Positions 51,970 to 63,199 are shown, numbered from the stretch's first letter. The stretch is DNA of 64,000 bases from Trichobilharzia szidati (GCA_944472155.2 OX235271.1:28404977-28468976); one strand, 5' to 3'. The notes: a model not told the origin generated them from the sequence alone. Translations and numbers: made by a program.

Positions 51970-52880
51970 TAATTGAAAGGTTTTTTATTATAGTTGTGAT
52001 GAAGACGATTTGTAGCTCAGGTGGATGATTTTGGTGTAGTTGTGTTCTCTGAGAACCTTTCATTGTCTTACTAGACAACAACCTAAGTGCATACTTCAAA
52101 TTGAAATAAGCCTTTAAATTTCTCCGCGAGTTTGTTAGTTATGTTGCCTGGTAATCTTGGACATGGTTGATTATTTTGGGAATCGATATCGTCCACAAAC
52201 CAACAAAATCACTTCACTCGGCTCTACACGTCTACCAAAAGACTGAACAGCGAAAGAAGACAAAATCAACACCATCTAGAAGATGAATTGCAACAGATGT
52301 GAAAAACATTACAATGGTCAAAGTGGACAACCCTCTTCGTCTTCGTATCCACCATGGTCATAAACTGGTTGTCAAAAGACACAATATCTACTCCCTCATA
52401 TCACTGCACACAGACAACCACAGAAACCATTTCGAATCTAAGACAGAGGAAACAACAAAGATTCCAGAGAATTCCTAGAATTCCTAGGTGAATAGGTAAT
52501 CAACAGACGAATCGACACATAAAAAGCAAAATCATATGAACAAAAGGTCAACTTTCAGGTCAAGGAAACAAACAATACCAACGCAAGTAAAGTATAGGGT
52601 GAGAAAATATACAAAAACAATCAATCACGTCCAAGGTTACCAGGAGAGGTGATTAATAAACTCCTCGTGGAGAACTGTTAAAAGTTTTCTTCAAATTGGT
52701 TTATGCGCTGAGGATGTTGCCTAGTTAAGACAATGAGAACTTCGCAACTCAATCAAACAAACAACTCAGAGAACATAACTAAACCAAATTGTTTTCATTA
52801 ATATTAGCTAAGTATGTTTAAAAAGGAGTTCACTATAGAATACAAAATAAGAGAGAAATAAAAGAGCCTGAAATTATGTT
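51970..52880. other. Intron or flank, nothing recognised
   Basis: A-rich sequence. 52180-52600 is relatively stop-poor but shows no protein motif on either strand. Confidence 0.4.
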
Positions 52881-52881
52881 A

Positions 52882-53310
52882 TTAACAACAAAGCAAGTCA
52901 TAGGTTTCGCGCTTAACATTGTCTCTGTCGCTTGGAACACGGGCCAAGTATGGTATCGTTGAGTTCTTGTACTTGGTTGTACGTGCATAGATTATTTTAT
53001 ACTGATTTCTGCTTCTACTTGATGAGATACAAGGCGAGAGTTGCGAATAGAGGGGGTGTTGGGGATCGGAGAGTATGGTTTTAGACCATTTTTCGCATGT
53101 ATTCAGATGCCTTTCAACTAATGTAGTGACGAGCTGACTGAGTTTTACACCACTAGGCCTACTGAATACCTTCAACATCCTTCTCAGGATGGTGTAGTCC
53201 TTTTTCAGTAGACCGGGAAAGACTAACGGGGAGCAGTAAAGTAGAATAGGTAAGATACAAGAGTTGTGTATACAACAACACCCTTTGGCTGATAAGACGG
53301 TAAAATACAC
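52882..53310 (-). mobile_element. CR1-like LINE 3' fragment, minus strand
   Basis: Frame reads NSCILPILLYCSPLVFPGLL, KKDYTILRRMLKVFSRPSGV, LSDPQHPLYSQLSPCISSSR, TTKYKNSTIPYLARVPSDRD and ends soon after, collinear with the C terminus of the ORF at 2218-272. It is 5'-truncated near 53285 and keeps a clean frame over 142 codons. Confidence 0.82.
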
Positions 53311-53955
53311 AACAATGTGTACATAACTTATCAGCTCTTATCTCATTTAGTCAACAACAACAGTGAATGAATATGTGCTGGCATGACTTTGTGTGTCCAT
53401 GCGAATGTTTTTGTAGGTACCACTATTTTTACATGTTTACTGTTAACTATATCTCACACCGAAAGTTGTACAATAATAACGACAAAAAACACAACTGTTT
53501 AACAAATGATTAATGACCAAAACAGAAGGTCTCTTCTTCTTCTTCTTCTAATCTCACAGTTGACTACTATCCACACACACACACACACACAAGCACAAAC
53601 AGACAAACATGTGCAAACATTCATCCATCCAGTCATCAATGCAAACAAAGGAAGAATATTCAGCATTGAAATGAAGTATGCCATATATCATTTCGTTCGT
53701 CGTATTCTAAACAGTAAATCATAATAGGTGAAGCAAGTCTTGTGTTAGTCTAATATATTTTCTTTTATGTTCTTTAGTGGATATAATCAATCGACTGCTA
53801 CTGCTTTGAGGAATGGATATTCATAGTCTGCAGTCGAACATAACGTAATGGTAATGAGAAAACTGAATGTTATTCTGTCAACTAAGTTGAAGATAATAAT
53901 AATAGACGGCGTATTGTATTGCATTACGATTGACAAATGTGCTAATAAATCAATT
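53311..53955. other. Intron or flank with a short CA repeat
   Basis: (CA)n at 53573-53592 and a CTT run at 53534-53550. Nothing else recognised. Confidence 0.5.
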
Positions 53956-53959
53956 GAGG

Positions 53960-54050
53960 GACAGTTGTCCAGTACTCCCTTCAGGTTTTCCACTGGTTCT
54001 TCTCTAACTGATGTCGGCTCATTATGAAATCCTCCAACCAATCAAACAAA
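53960..54050 (-). repeat. SINE 3' end fragment, minus strand
   Basis: GGACAGTTGTCCAGTACTCC, CAGGTTTTCCACTGGTTC and TCTAACTGATGTCGGCTCAT match the terminal part of 54180-54420. Confidence 0.55.
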
Positions 54051-54179
54051 CTTCCCTACACTAGGGACTGGTCCTATTCAGGCAGTTAACCTGGGTTTCT
54101 AGTCAGAAGCCGTGACCAGTAGGGTGCAGCAGGTTGAAGGTGAGGCGAGTAACTCATCGAAGAAGATATTGCGAAGTCG

Positions 54180-54420
54180 TCGCCCTATGCCATGAATTGA
54201 CAGAAGTTGGAATTCATGGACTGGCCATTAGATCCAGTCCCAGTGGCTTAATGGTCTACGAGCTAGCTCGCCTTGCAACCAGAAGGTCTTGGGTTCGAAC
54301 CCTGGCGATGGGTGCGTACTGATGAAGAGTCCCAAACTAGGACGAAACAGCTGTCCAGTACTCCTTCCAGGTTTTCCAGTGGTTCTCTAACTGATGTCAG
54401 CTCATGATAAAATCCTCCAG
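54180..54420 (+). repeat. tRNA-derived SINE with hammerhead-like core (best copy)
   Basis: A-box TGGCTTAATGG (54244-54254), B-box GGTTCGAACCC (54292-54302), CTGATGA (54319-54325), AGA, stem-loop GTCCCAAACTAGGAC, GAAAC (54344-54348), ACAGCTGT hairpin and GTC (54353-54355). This is the layout of the Pol III-transcribed schistosome Sm-alpha type, where a hammerhead follows a tRNA-like promoter. The AGA insertion after CTGATGA separates it from the published active core as I remember it. Confidence 0.78.
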
Positions 54421-54639
54421 TTTAGATCAGTTTAGAAATATGAAAACAACATCGTAGAGTGGAGGATATATATACATAGCGTGTTGTCCACTTCACTTAT
54501 TTGGGAAGTTATATCAGCCTTGATAGACTAATAAGTTATTAGATGGTTAGAATATTCAACCTGCACTGAACAAAGGACTAGACACGCGAAACTAGTTACC
54601 AACTAGTGTCCAATCAAAATATCCAATACAGTCCTACAG

Positions 54640-54880
54640 GAGGTCAATCAAGAGCCTAAATAACTCAGTGGTAACGTCTCTGACTGCAGTACTGCGTGAC
54701 ACGGGTTCGAATCTCTGGAAGGATATAAGTTCATTCAAGGCTACAGATACGACTTGATGACGAGTGGCCGATTGCCTCCAACCATCTAATAACAACAATT
54801 GGGAGTCCACCGTGATAGCAAACCACCTAGCATGGTGGCTACATTGCAAACTTAACTGCAGTAGAATTCAGTCTGCACCA
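54640..54880 (+). repeat. tRNA-derived SINE (second type), plus strand
   Basis: A-box-like AACTCAGTGGTAACG (54660-54674), B-box GGTTCGAATCT (54705-54715), then TACGACTTGATGACGAGTGG, GGCCGATTGCCTCCAACCAT, CTAATAACAACAATT and a common body to GAATTCAGTCTGCACCAAAC. The string CTTGATGACGAGTGG is reminiscent of, but does not complete, a hammerhead. Confidence 0.75.
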
Positions 54881-54889
54881 AACTGATTA

Positions 54890-55460
54890 GTGACGAAACA
54901 ACAGAAATACGAAAAAATCTTCTGGTATTTGTCAAATCACGTCATCTCTGCAGCAGAGATGATAACCAGCTGTTTGTCCATCAAAGGATATGTGTATTGC
55001 GTAGAAATTCTCTCAGTTCTTCTTGATGACTATGAGATATCGCCATTTAGAGTGGAAGATATGAAATGGCTAGCAGTCTTCAACCATAGATGTCTACGTC
55101 CTATCCTCCTTCGTTGGTTGTTATAATTTTTTTTCCTTCACGTTCCCAGTGGAACATAGGGCCTCAAGCTAGTGGCTTGAAGTTTCTGTAGCAGTGTTTA
55201 ATTTTTACAGGATGGGGTTGCTAGCCTCATGCCCAACCTTTCCTCTTTATCAGCATTATTTCTGACTTAGCGAGGTAAAGGAATACGTCCAGTGGCCGGG
55301 GATCGAACCCCGGACTATGTGCATGGTCGGCGAGCGTCCTAACCGCTATGCCACCGACGCTTGTTATAATTTGATGAGTAATATTGCGGATAGGTTAAGC
55401 TTAAGATATGGAGGTTAAGTCAACCGATGAAGTTGTAAAGCTACATCGACTTAGATCGCT
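54890..55460 (+). mobile_element. RTE-B LINE fragment, plus strand, interrupted by a SINE
   Basis: 54890-55129 and 55361-55460 are two parts of one element (ATGAAATGGCTAGCAGTCTT, AACCATAGATGTCTACGTCC; then GAGTAATATTGCGGATAGG, GATGAAGTTGTAAAGCTACA). The 12-bp TTGTTATAATTT at 55118-55129 is repeated at 55361-55372. Confidence 0.78.
55130..55360 (-). repeat. tRNA-derived SINE with perfect 12-bp target-site duplication, minus strand
   Basis: 231 bp. Minus-strand head GCGTCGGTGGCATAGCGG from 55360, A-box-like TGGCATAGCGG, B-box GGTTCGATCCC at about 55308-55298, and a body ending at TTCCCAGTGGAACATAGGGC-type sequence and a T-run (plus-strand 55126-55134). Best-defined copy of this SINE. Confidence 0.88.
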
Positions 55461-55519
55461 AGAACAGCTGTTACATATGTCAATTTACTACGTGTGTACC
55501 TTAAACTACTAATTATTAT

Positions 55520-56090
55520 TATTATTTTATTCCTTTACGTTCCCAATGGAACATAGGGATTCAAGCTAGAGAGCTTCGCAGTTTCCGTAACAATGGTATT
55601 TCATTTTACTAGGTGAGGTTGGTAGCCTCAAGCCCAAACTTCCCTCTTTACCGGTCATAGTGTGGTGGTGTGATACAGACAATGTGTGCCAGCAGAATAT
55701 TATTCTCACATATTCTCACAGTTCAATTCGGCACTATCAACAGAATACGACGTATATATTTGAACATTCTATTTGATGTTAGAGGCAGAGTACTTTCCCA
55801 CGGTTATAAACTGCATTGGCAACAGAATACTGCAGTATATTTGAACATTGTATTTCATGTCATTTGATGTAAACCAAATTAACACGCTCAGTGATTGATT
55901 AACGAATATAAACTGTAGATATATAAACAGCGGTTTGATCAATGAAAAATATACTTTGGCTTCCGTGTCTTGCCTTCTATTATTACAATATTAGTGGCTT
56001 AGCGAGGTTTAGGTGTGCGTAGGCCGGAGGATCGAACCCTGGACCGTATGCGTGGTTGGCGAGCATTCTATCTCTACGCCACCAACGCAC
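55520..56090 (-). repeat. tRNA-derived SINE, minus strand, interrupted by a family B LTR
   Basis: 55540-55660 is the 3' body (TTCCTTTACGTTCCCAATGG, CAGTTTCCGTAACAATGG); 55988-56090 is the rest with the head (GGAGGATCGAACCCTGGACC, ATCTCTACGCCACCAACGC). Together they align to 55130-55360. Confidence 0.78.
55661..55987 (+). mobile_element. Solo LTR, family B (reference copy)
   Basis: 327 bp, starts TGTGGTGGTGTGATACAGAC, ends CTATTATTACA. Flanking tetramers ATAG and ATAT differ by one base. TATATAAACAGCGG at about 55920 resembles a TATA box; internal imperfect repeats of CAGAATACnGTATATTTGAACAT occur twice. Inserted within a SINE. Confidence 0.78.
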
Positions 56091-56204
56091 TGTACTACTA
56101 AGATCCATAGATAAATGTCGTGTTTTCTATTAACAGAAAATTATTTTATAGGGATTCAGACGTTAAAGTCTCTTTCCTTCCATTGTTCAACTACCCTCTA
56201 GTAA

Positions 56205-56700
56205 GGTAATATAATGAGCAATAATGAGGTTAGGCGTAGTATTAGGTAGAGAGGAAATGTTAATCGATGAGGTAGATGAAGCTACATAGATTGAGATGGC
56301 CTGGACACGTGTTACGTACACGGAGCCCACGTCTTCCGCACCGAACAATTTGAGCTGACAAAGCATTGGGTTAGGAGAGTTAGGAGTGGTTAAATCAAAG
56401 AGGTCTTCCACCTAAGGAGGTACAAAATACCTCACTGGGATTCTTTAGAAACTACGAGCAATAAGGCTGCACATTTTGTCGGTGTAATGACTCAAAACAA
56501 TTTTCACCGGCTCAGATGCGTTTACTCTTTATGAACTCACACAGATGCAATAAATTCTTATTATTCTCTATGTGATTATTCGCTCTCTCGCACACTTCCG
56601 TTTATTTTTTTACTTCTCTCCTACCTTTGCGTGTGCTTGTAGGAAGTGTGACACCTTGAACTGTTGTATTTTTAAGGCAAACATCTAATTTTGAAAAATC
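56205..56700 (+). mobile_element. RTE-B LINE 3' end, plus strand
   Basis: AATGAGCAATAATGAGGTTA, GATGAGGTAGATGAAGCTAC, ACACGTGTTACGTACACGGA, CAAAACAATTTTCACCGGCT and GGCAAACATCTAATTTTGAA match 50840-51380 with many changes. Confidence 0.7.
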
Positions 56701-56704
56701 CAGG

Positions 56705-57068
56705 GTCAATTAGAGATACAACTAGAGGAAGTGAAGAAGAATGTAAAATGTTCTGAGTTGGAGGTGAAATTTCCAATGATACATACATATACTGTCAGCT
56801 TATAACACTGTGACAGATAGTTCTCGTAAGCAGAGTATGGCAGTTTTATGAACTCATATACATTTGATGTAACTTATAACTCAAAGTAGTAAAATATTTA
56901 TGAATGAAAGAGTTATACATAATTGGAAATTCTAAACAAGTACGACAAAACACTATTAGTAGTCTGCTATGCTGAGACTCTCACCTGCTCTCCTCCTTCT
57001 AATTCAGTATTATGCGAATAAATAAGACCTAACTGAGTAGCTATTGTAATGAAAAATGAGCAGTAGTC
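56705..57068. other. Intron or flank, nothing recognised
   Basis: AT-rich; no motif seen. Confidence 0.45.
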
Positions 57069-57071
57069 AAC

Positions 57072-57305
57072 CAATTGTGCGTCGGTGATTCAGAGGTAGG
57101 AAGCTCACCAACCACACATGTGGTCCGTGGTTCGACTTCCGGCCAACGCACTCCTAAACCTCACTAAACCGGTAGTAAGCTCAGGAAAGGCGAAAGGTGA
57201 GGCTAGCAGTTCCATCCATTAAAAAAATAAAACAATTTCTAATGGAACTTCGAAGCTTAAGCTTGAAGCCCATTGTTTCACTCAAAAAGAAAAGGAACAA
57301 AAAAT
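57072..57305 (+). repeat. tRNA-derived SINE, plus strand
   Basis: Head GTGCGTCGGTGATTCAGAGG, B-box-like GGTTCGACTTCC at 57129, then CTCCTAAACCTCACTAAACC, GGTGAGGCTAGCAG and CTTCGAAGCTTAAGCTTGAA, ending in AAAGGAACAAAAAATGAAAT. Plus-strand member of the 55130-55360 family. Confidence 0.78.
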
Positions 57306-57734
57306 GAAATAAGTAAACCAATTAGCTGAATGATAATGTTATCTTCTTATTATAAATTGATAATAATTTGCATCCATTCTGTATAGCATCATCATCAGTG
57401 CACATTACTAAAGACATCACAAGTAAGATGATGAAATCTGTTTTCTGTATAGCTCAGATTCACTAGACAATACCAACTGATTATGAAGATGTAGCTTAGT
57501 GAAATAAACATTCGGCTTTCAGTCAAACAGGGTTTCGAGTTGGAGTCCCTCTGTTCAGCTACTTCAGTCTGACTAACTACTGAGAAGTATCAGTAACCTC
57601 CGTTTATATATCCTGGTGCATGGAATATCTGTGCCGGCTAACCGGATTCAAACAACAACAACAACAATAACGATATAACAAATGCCGTTGAAATTTAACA
57701 AGAAAGCACGCTAAACACATCGGCCTTACAAAGT

Positions 57735-57985
57735 TGAGTTCTTATTCTTACTCCTCGTATTCCGAGTGGAACAAAGAGCATCAAAGCATCGAATTTTCAG
57801 TAGCAGTGGTGTTGGTTTTTACGCGATCGAGTTGGTAGCCATAAACCCTCTACCTTCACTCCTTTCACAGCTAGCTAGCCATCGGCTAAGCGAAGTTTAG
57901 AAGTGCGTCGTCGGCTGGGAATCAAAGACCGATCTCCCGGATACTTGGTGAGCAATCTGCCATTAAACCACTGACAGTTAGATGA
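57735..57985 (-). repeat. tRNA-derived SINE, minus strand, degraded
   Basis: CTCGTATTCCGAGTGGAACA, CAGTAGCAGTGGTGTTGG, GCGTCGTCGGCTGGGAATCA and CTGCCATTAAACCACTGACA parallel the minus-strand family at 55130-55360. Confidence 0.65.
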
Positions 57986-58009
57986 TTAAATACCATTGAA
58001 AAAGTTTCT

Positions 58010-58445
58010 TAATAGAGACTAGATGATTAGAATTAATCGACAGGAAGCCCTGAGCTTAAGTTTCATGATCGTTGACATGCGTTAGTAGGGTATATCTGTA
58101 ACCTTGAAGGAGAATTCAGCGATATCATTCTCAAGTTGCACAATCGGAAATACGCATATAAATATATAATGCATTTTCTTAACAACAAAGTGATTATTGG
58201 CAGAGACGTAACATTAAAAATTGTAGACTTAGACATCAGTTACATAATAAAGAAAGCATTCTTCTAGCAGAAAATAAAATAAAACTGAAAAAGGGCCAAG
58301 TCAAAATTAGTGACTGAACAAGCCTCTTCCATGTACAGAGTTCAGGATCTTGGAGGAATTAGTAATCCCAATGAGATTTGAACTCGCGTCACTCAGTATC
58401 TCAGTCAGAGACACTGCCACTGAGACGTACAGACTTCAGATTAAC
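58010..58445 (-). repeat. tRNA-derived SINE (second type), minus strand, split
   Basis: 58015-58125 (GACTAGATGATTAGAATTAA, GTATATCTGTAACCTTGAAG) and 58360-58440 (CAATGAGATTTGAACTCGCG, AGACACTGCCACTGAGACGT) are the two halves of an element like 22486-22680, with ~235 bp of unrelated AT-rich sequence between. Confidence 0.6.
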
Positions 58446-58463
58446 TTCGTGTAGTGATATAAT

Positions 58464-59195
58464 AATAATTATTATTATTTACTACGGCTATCTCCTACGG
58501 GAGGATGAGCCGGCTTCATGAACATCTCGAATCATCGCTGCCCAGGCGCGGCGATCTGATGTAAGGTTTTGCGACAGGGTTATCCAATTCTTGTTCCACA
58601 GACGGATTCCGTAGACGGTTTGTAGCCCCAGGCACTCCATATCAGCCTTGACTGTACTGAGAGTTCATGAAGTTTCATGGGAATTTGGTACGAGTGATGT
58701 CCCCAGAATCGCTCGGCCTTTTGTTTGAGAGTGCAGCTCTAGCCTTTACACAACCAAGTGTGACCTACAAGGCAGTAGAAGTGGAGAAGGGAGTCCAATA
58801 TCCATTGGCAGCCGGTGACTGGAGTTCGGTTCATACGCCTTTTTGAATGGGGCCAGACATCCAGGACATCCAACAAGCCCTTTGTCCATACGTCTGCCGG
58901 TGAGCTCCAGTGAGCTTCATACGCCAGTCGTTGGAGGTTTGGAATCAGGGTTTAGCCATCTCCCCTAGACTGTCATCCAATGGACAGTCAGCCCGGTGAA
59001 GAGCGCCGGGCATCCGCTTTCGCCCTCTCACTTTGGTTAAAAACACCTCCGCCACGTGAAGGCAGTGAGTAGGACTTCCTCAGGAAAGGCTATGTAAGAC
59101 GCCCGGTCATATGGGAGCATTTCAAGAGGTGTGCGGAGGGGTGGCTAACCCGCAGAGCAAGGCACCCACTCCCGACCATCCTGAGGCTTTGGAGG
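58464..59195 (-). mobile_element. LINE-derived composite retroposon, copy 2
   Basis: Flanked by GATATAAT at 58456-58463 and 59196-59203. The minus strand begins CCTCCAAAGCCTCAGGATGG; near its end it encodes STVKADMECLGLQTVYGIRL, WNKNWITLSQNLTSDRRAWA and AMIRDVHEAGSSSRRR with a stop, then a TAAATAATAATAATTATTAT tail. This is the C terminus of a non-LTR polyprotein. The GC-rich first ~480 bp have no recognised protein; they may be a LINE 5' region joined to its 3' end by internal deletion, or an independent SINE head. Confidence 0.78.
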
Positions 59196-59269
59196 GATAT
59201 AATGGATACATTGATTGGTTATTTATTACAAGTGAACATATACTACCATGAGTTTAATGCCTGGTATTA

Positions 59270-59880
59270 GCAGTAAAATACAGGACTTCGAGTGAACATA
59301 CAGAAGACAGGGCTGATGAAGATAACTAACCAACAGGAGCAACAACAAGCACCGATCACTATTAACGGTCACTTTCTTCACTTATCTAGGTAGCATCATC
59401 TCAACTACAAGCGACAGCACGAAAGAGGATGTTAAAACTACGACCGGAAAGGCGACACAGACCTTTGTCACTAACAACTCAGTTTGGAAACCTTCTGCAC
59501 TCACTCAACATAAAGAAAGAGATTAGGATTTTCAACATCAATGTGAAGTCAGTCAGTCACTTCTTCTATATGGGTCAGAAACTTGGCTAGCGCGTCACCA
59601 AAAGGTCGCTGCCTCCACATTGACAATCAAATTAGCCAGCAGGAAGGAGTCAGCAAAGGCGAACTACTATGTGAACTAAGCGACATGGTACGAGTGGAAC
59701 CCGAATGGGAAACGATGAGTTCGGTGTGTTTGTCCCACGGGAACACAGAGGAGATCGTATGAGGCGGAGATGAAAGCTTAAGGACATTCGCGAAATGAGT
59801 TAAAGAGGACTGATGGGAACACAGGAGGAAAACATGTTCCTCTTGGAACCCAAGGGAAGAATAAAAATAGTAATAATAAT
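59270..59880 (+). mobile_element. RTE-A LINE 3' fragment, plus strand
   Basis: AGAAGACAGGGCTGATGAAG, ACCAACAGGAGCAACAACAA, TATCTAGGTAGCATCATCTC, GGATTTTCAACATCAATGTG and the terminal GAACCCAAGGGAAGAATAAA with an (AAT)n tail at 59868-59885. Confidence 0.75.
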
Positions 59881-59885
59881 AATAA

Positions 59886-60560
59886 TTGCTCAGTATTAAT
59901 GCTAACTGAATTATATCTATCAGTTTTGTAATAGAAATTTTGTAAGCAACTGATTGACTACAATCCATGAATCACAAACTTCATACATGCGAAGCGAGTA
60001 ACCCCCTTTTACATAAAAACTCCAGTAACTACTGATAGCGTGATAAGCATATTGATAAAATAAAATAACATAAAATGGTTCTTAGAAGGTAAGAAAGACA
60101 AAACCAATGAGAGAAGGTATAATCGATAGAAATCAGACCACACAAACACGCACACACACACAGTAACAGTAACAAATAAAAGCCACCGCAAGTAATGGCT
60201 AAACTAAGAAAGTTACGCAATAGTTTTTTGTTTCAAGATTTTAATGATTATCTTTCTCCTTTTTTAACGTAGTCTGTCACAAACTAATTACTACTGATAG
60301 AGAGACATAAGTAGATAGTTGATACTATACAATGAGAGTGCCACACACACTCACACACAAGCATGCAATCAACAAGCGCTGAATAAAAGAACAACATACG
60401 CACACACGCAGATAAAGATCAAACAAAGAGTTAGAAAAAGAAGAAGAAAAAAGTAGCCTTCATTATTATCTATCTATTCATGAGTTATTGAATAACTAGA
60501 TATTAAATAGTTGGTTGACCCAGAAATATACAATTACCAGTCATGATACAACTTATAATA
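59886..60560. other. Intron or flank, CA-rich tracts
   Basis: Short (CA)n tracts near 60148 and 60344. Nothing else recognised. Confidence 0.5.
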
Positions 60561-60564
60561 ATGG

Positions 60565-60832
60565 GTAATCAGAAAGTCAATCAATGAGGTTGTGTAGTTA
60601 CATCAATTGAAATAGCTAGAATATGTGCTACGCATGCCTAGCCATTGCCTTCCACGACGGCTGACATAGAATCAGGTTGAAAATGTTCTGTTGTGGTGGT
60701 CAAGACAAAACATGGAATCAGTTCATGAAATCTTTAACAGGCAGTTTGAGCTACACAGGACGTGGTGTAAATTGCCTGGTTGGAGTCCCTCGAATAACTA
60801 GGAACCAATGACTGGAATCATGCGCCTGTCGA
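60565..60832 (+). mobile_element. RTE-B LINE fragment, plus strand
   Basis: CAATGAGGTTGTGTAGTTAC, GTGCTACGCATGCCTAGCCA and AAAACATGGAATCAGTTCAT match 50905-51060. Confidence 0.7.
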
Positions 60833-60834
60833 CG

Positions 60835-62115
60835 CAAGTAAAATTCTGAGTCGCATCATCCTGGAGAGGATACAGGAAGAACTGAATACAGAATTCCGAG
60901 CAGAACAAGGAGGATTCAGGAAAGGCAAATCATGTTCTGACCGAATTGCAACACTACGCATCATCATCACAGAACAAAGCATGGAATGGCAATCAAACCT
61001 CTACCTCAACTTTATACACTTTGAGAAGGCCTTCGACAGCGTTGACCGCGAAGTAATTTGGAAACTACTCGAGTACTTCGACGTACGACAATGGCACATG
61101 TCAAGTGATTCCTCCACAACGGAAAACTCAGAGAGGTGTTTGTAGTAAACGCAGGAGTCAGACAAGGGTGCTTATTATCACCAATGATATTCCTAATTGT
61201 GGTGGACTGGATTACGCGTCAGACAGTGAGTGGGAAACGAGAAGACAGGGATATCCTGGACCCACGTGAAGAACCTAGAAGACCTGGATTTCGCGCGTGG
61301 ATGATTTATGTTTGATGTCACACGAAATCGAAGACTTACAAGCGAAAACCGACAAACTGGTCGAAGAGGCTGTCAGCATAGACAAGACTCCAGGTGAACA
61401 TAGACAAGATGGAGCTTATGAAAATAACCAACCAACAACAACAACAACAACAGCAACATCCAGTGCCATCAACGAGAGGGATTTGAAAGAGGTTACTTCA
61501 TTCACTTATCTAGGGAGCATTGTCTCAACTACAGGCAGTCGGGACGGACGAGGATGTCAAATCGAGCGAGAATCGGGAAGGCGAGAAACACATTCATCAA
61601 CCTCAAAACAATCTGGAAATCTTCGTCACTCAACTCAGCCTGCATCAACAACAAAGTGATTCGGATTTTCAATACAAACGTCGAGTCAGTCAGTTCTTCT
61701 ATACGGATGGATCAGAAACTTGGCGGCGGGTCACAAAGAATATTTCCAACAGCCTGTTGCAGACCTTTATCAACAACTGTCTTCGTTCTATACTGAAGAT
61801 CAGATGACCGGAAAGAATCACCAACAAGAAACTATGGGAACAAACAAAACAAGAAGCAATCACCCAACAAATATGCAGGAGAAAGTGGAGATGGATTGGA
61901 CACTGGCTGAGGAGGCCACTGGGTGACATCGCGCGTCAGGCCAGTGCTCAAGTGGAACCCGAAAGGGAAGCGAGTGGCGAGTGGGACGTCCAAGGGTGAC
62001 ATGGAGGAGATTGTGTGAAGAAGAGTTGGAACAGTATGGACTAACATGGATGCAGGTGAAAAGTACAGCAGAAGACAGAAGCAAGTGGAACCCAAGGGGA
62101 ACAATAATAATAATA
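60835..62115 (+). mobile_element. RTE-A LINE, plus strand, RT to 3' end
   Basis: The second-longest RTE-A copy, running from mid-RT to an (AAT)n tail at 62103-62117. It joins directly to the RTE-B piece on its left. Confidence 0.85.
60845..62095 (+). pseudogene. RTE-A reverse transcriptase and C-terminal region, frameshifted
   Basis: Successive frames show LSRIILERIQEELNTEFRAE, GGFRKGKSCSDRIATLRIII, LNFIHFEKAFDSVDREVIWK (catalytic Asp of FxDF replaced by His), MSHEIEDLQAKTDKLVEEAV, NERDLKEVTSFTYLGSIVST, RRVTKNISNSLLQTFINNCL, and near the end EEATG. The FADD box is disrupted by an inserted base run (GATTTCGCGCGTGGATGATT). It is inactive. Confidence 0.82.
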
Positions 62116-62117
62116 AT

Positions 62118-62300
62118 GACTGGAAACCATTGTTGATATGACTCATAATCATTCTCAGTGGTTCACATGCATTCACTCTTTGTGATATCACATTTCTGAT
62201 TATTATTATTATTATCGTTCTTTCGAATCTACTTTTTTTCTCTGTCTTTTGTCTTCTTTTGTGTGCTAAATGGAATGGTGAAACAGGTCAGTCAGTCAAT
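62118..62300 (+). mobile_element. RTE-B LINE 3' scrap, plus strand
   Basis: GGAAACCATTGTTGATATGA, CATAATCATTCTCAGTGG, ATGCATTCACTCTTTGTGAT and TCTTCTTTTGTGTGCTAAAT match 62930-63120. Confidence 0.62.
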
Positions 62301-62675
62301 CAGTCAATAATGGTAATCAAGGGAGAAAGCATCCATGCATGGTGGAATATACTACTGATTTACTCATTGTAAATGATTAGTAGCAGTTTGATACCATCAC
62401 TCATGTCGACCAGAAGTGCATGCTGACCAGTGATCTAAAAAAGACAAACATTCGTCCAGTGTTGAGGTCACTTTGACGATTCACCTACCAAACACTACTA
62501 GTTAATGTAAGCGCTAGCATATCCAACTACTCATACCAAACAATCCATAGTACATATCGCCATACATAGATATCTACTTTCCGGATTACCATTTTGTGTT
62601 ATTAAACAGATCAGATTGCATATTATGAGTAGACTTATTTCACTTTCAAAAAGAAACGTTGGTGAATTTTCACCA
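62301..62675. other. Intron or flank, nothing recognised
   Basis: No motif recognised. Confidence 0.4.
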
Positions 62676-62679
62676 GCGG

Positions 62680-63195
62680 GGAAATCAATAGACGAGACTG
62701 TGAAATTACATCGACTGAGATGGTTACAACATGTGTTACACATGCCTAGTCATCGCCTTCCTCGACCAACAGGCAATGTTAGCTGATATAGGGCCAGACT
62801 GGAAAAGAGCTAGCGGCGGTCAAACCAAAACATGGCACCAGTCAATGAAATCTACAACAGTTAGTCTAAGTCGCGTTGGAAGGTGTAGATTTCCTGACTG
62901 GTTGGGGTCCTCGGGACGGTAAAAACCAATGGTTGGAAACAATTGGTGATATGGCTCAAAATCGTTCTCAATGGCTGGTGCAGATGCATCCACTCCTTGT
63001 GACTTATGATTTCTGATGAAACTGTTTTGTTCTTTGTTATTACTATTCCTTTGTCTCACACCTCTGTTTACTGTCATTATTATGCATTTCTCCTACTTTC
63101 TTCTCTTGCTTTGTGTGCTACAAAGAGGGAGTGTGGCGACTTGAACTGCCGCACATATGTGCAAAGTTCTATGTCGAAAACGGATCGACCGACCG
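62680..63195 (+). mobile_element. RTE-B LINE 3' end, plus strand
   Basis: CGGGGAAATCAATAGACGAG joins the C-terminal frame (MLADIGPDWKRASGGQTKTW, HQSMKSTTVSLSRVGRCRFP) and the 3' UTR to AAAGTTCTATGTCGAAAACG, then GACCGACCGACCGA. Very close to 50895-51400. Confidence 0.83.
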
Positions 63196-63199
63196 ACCG

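Noticed and set aside
60121..60380. CA-rich tracts as a CRISPR-like or satellite array
   Set aside because: Short irregular microsatellites without unit repeats or spacers; CRISPR arrays are not expected in an animal genome.
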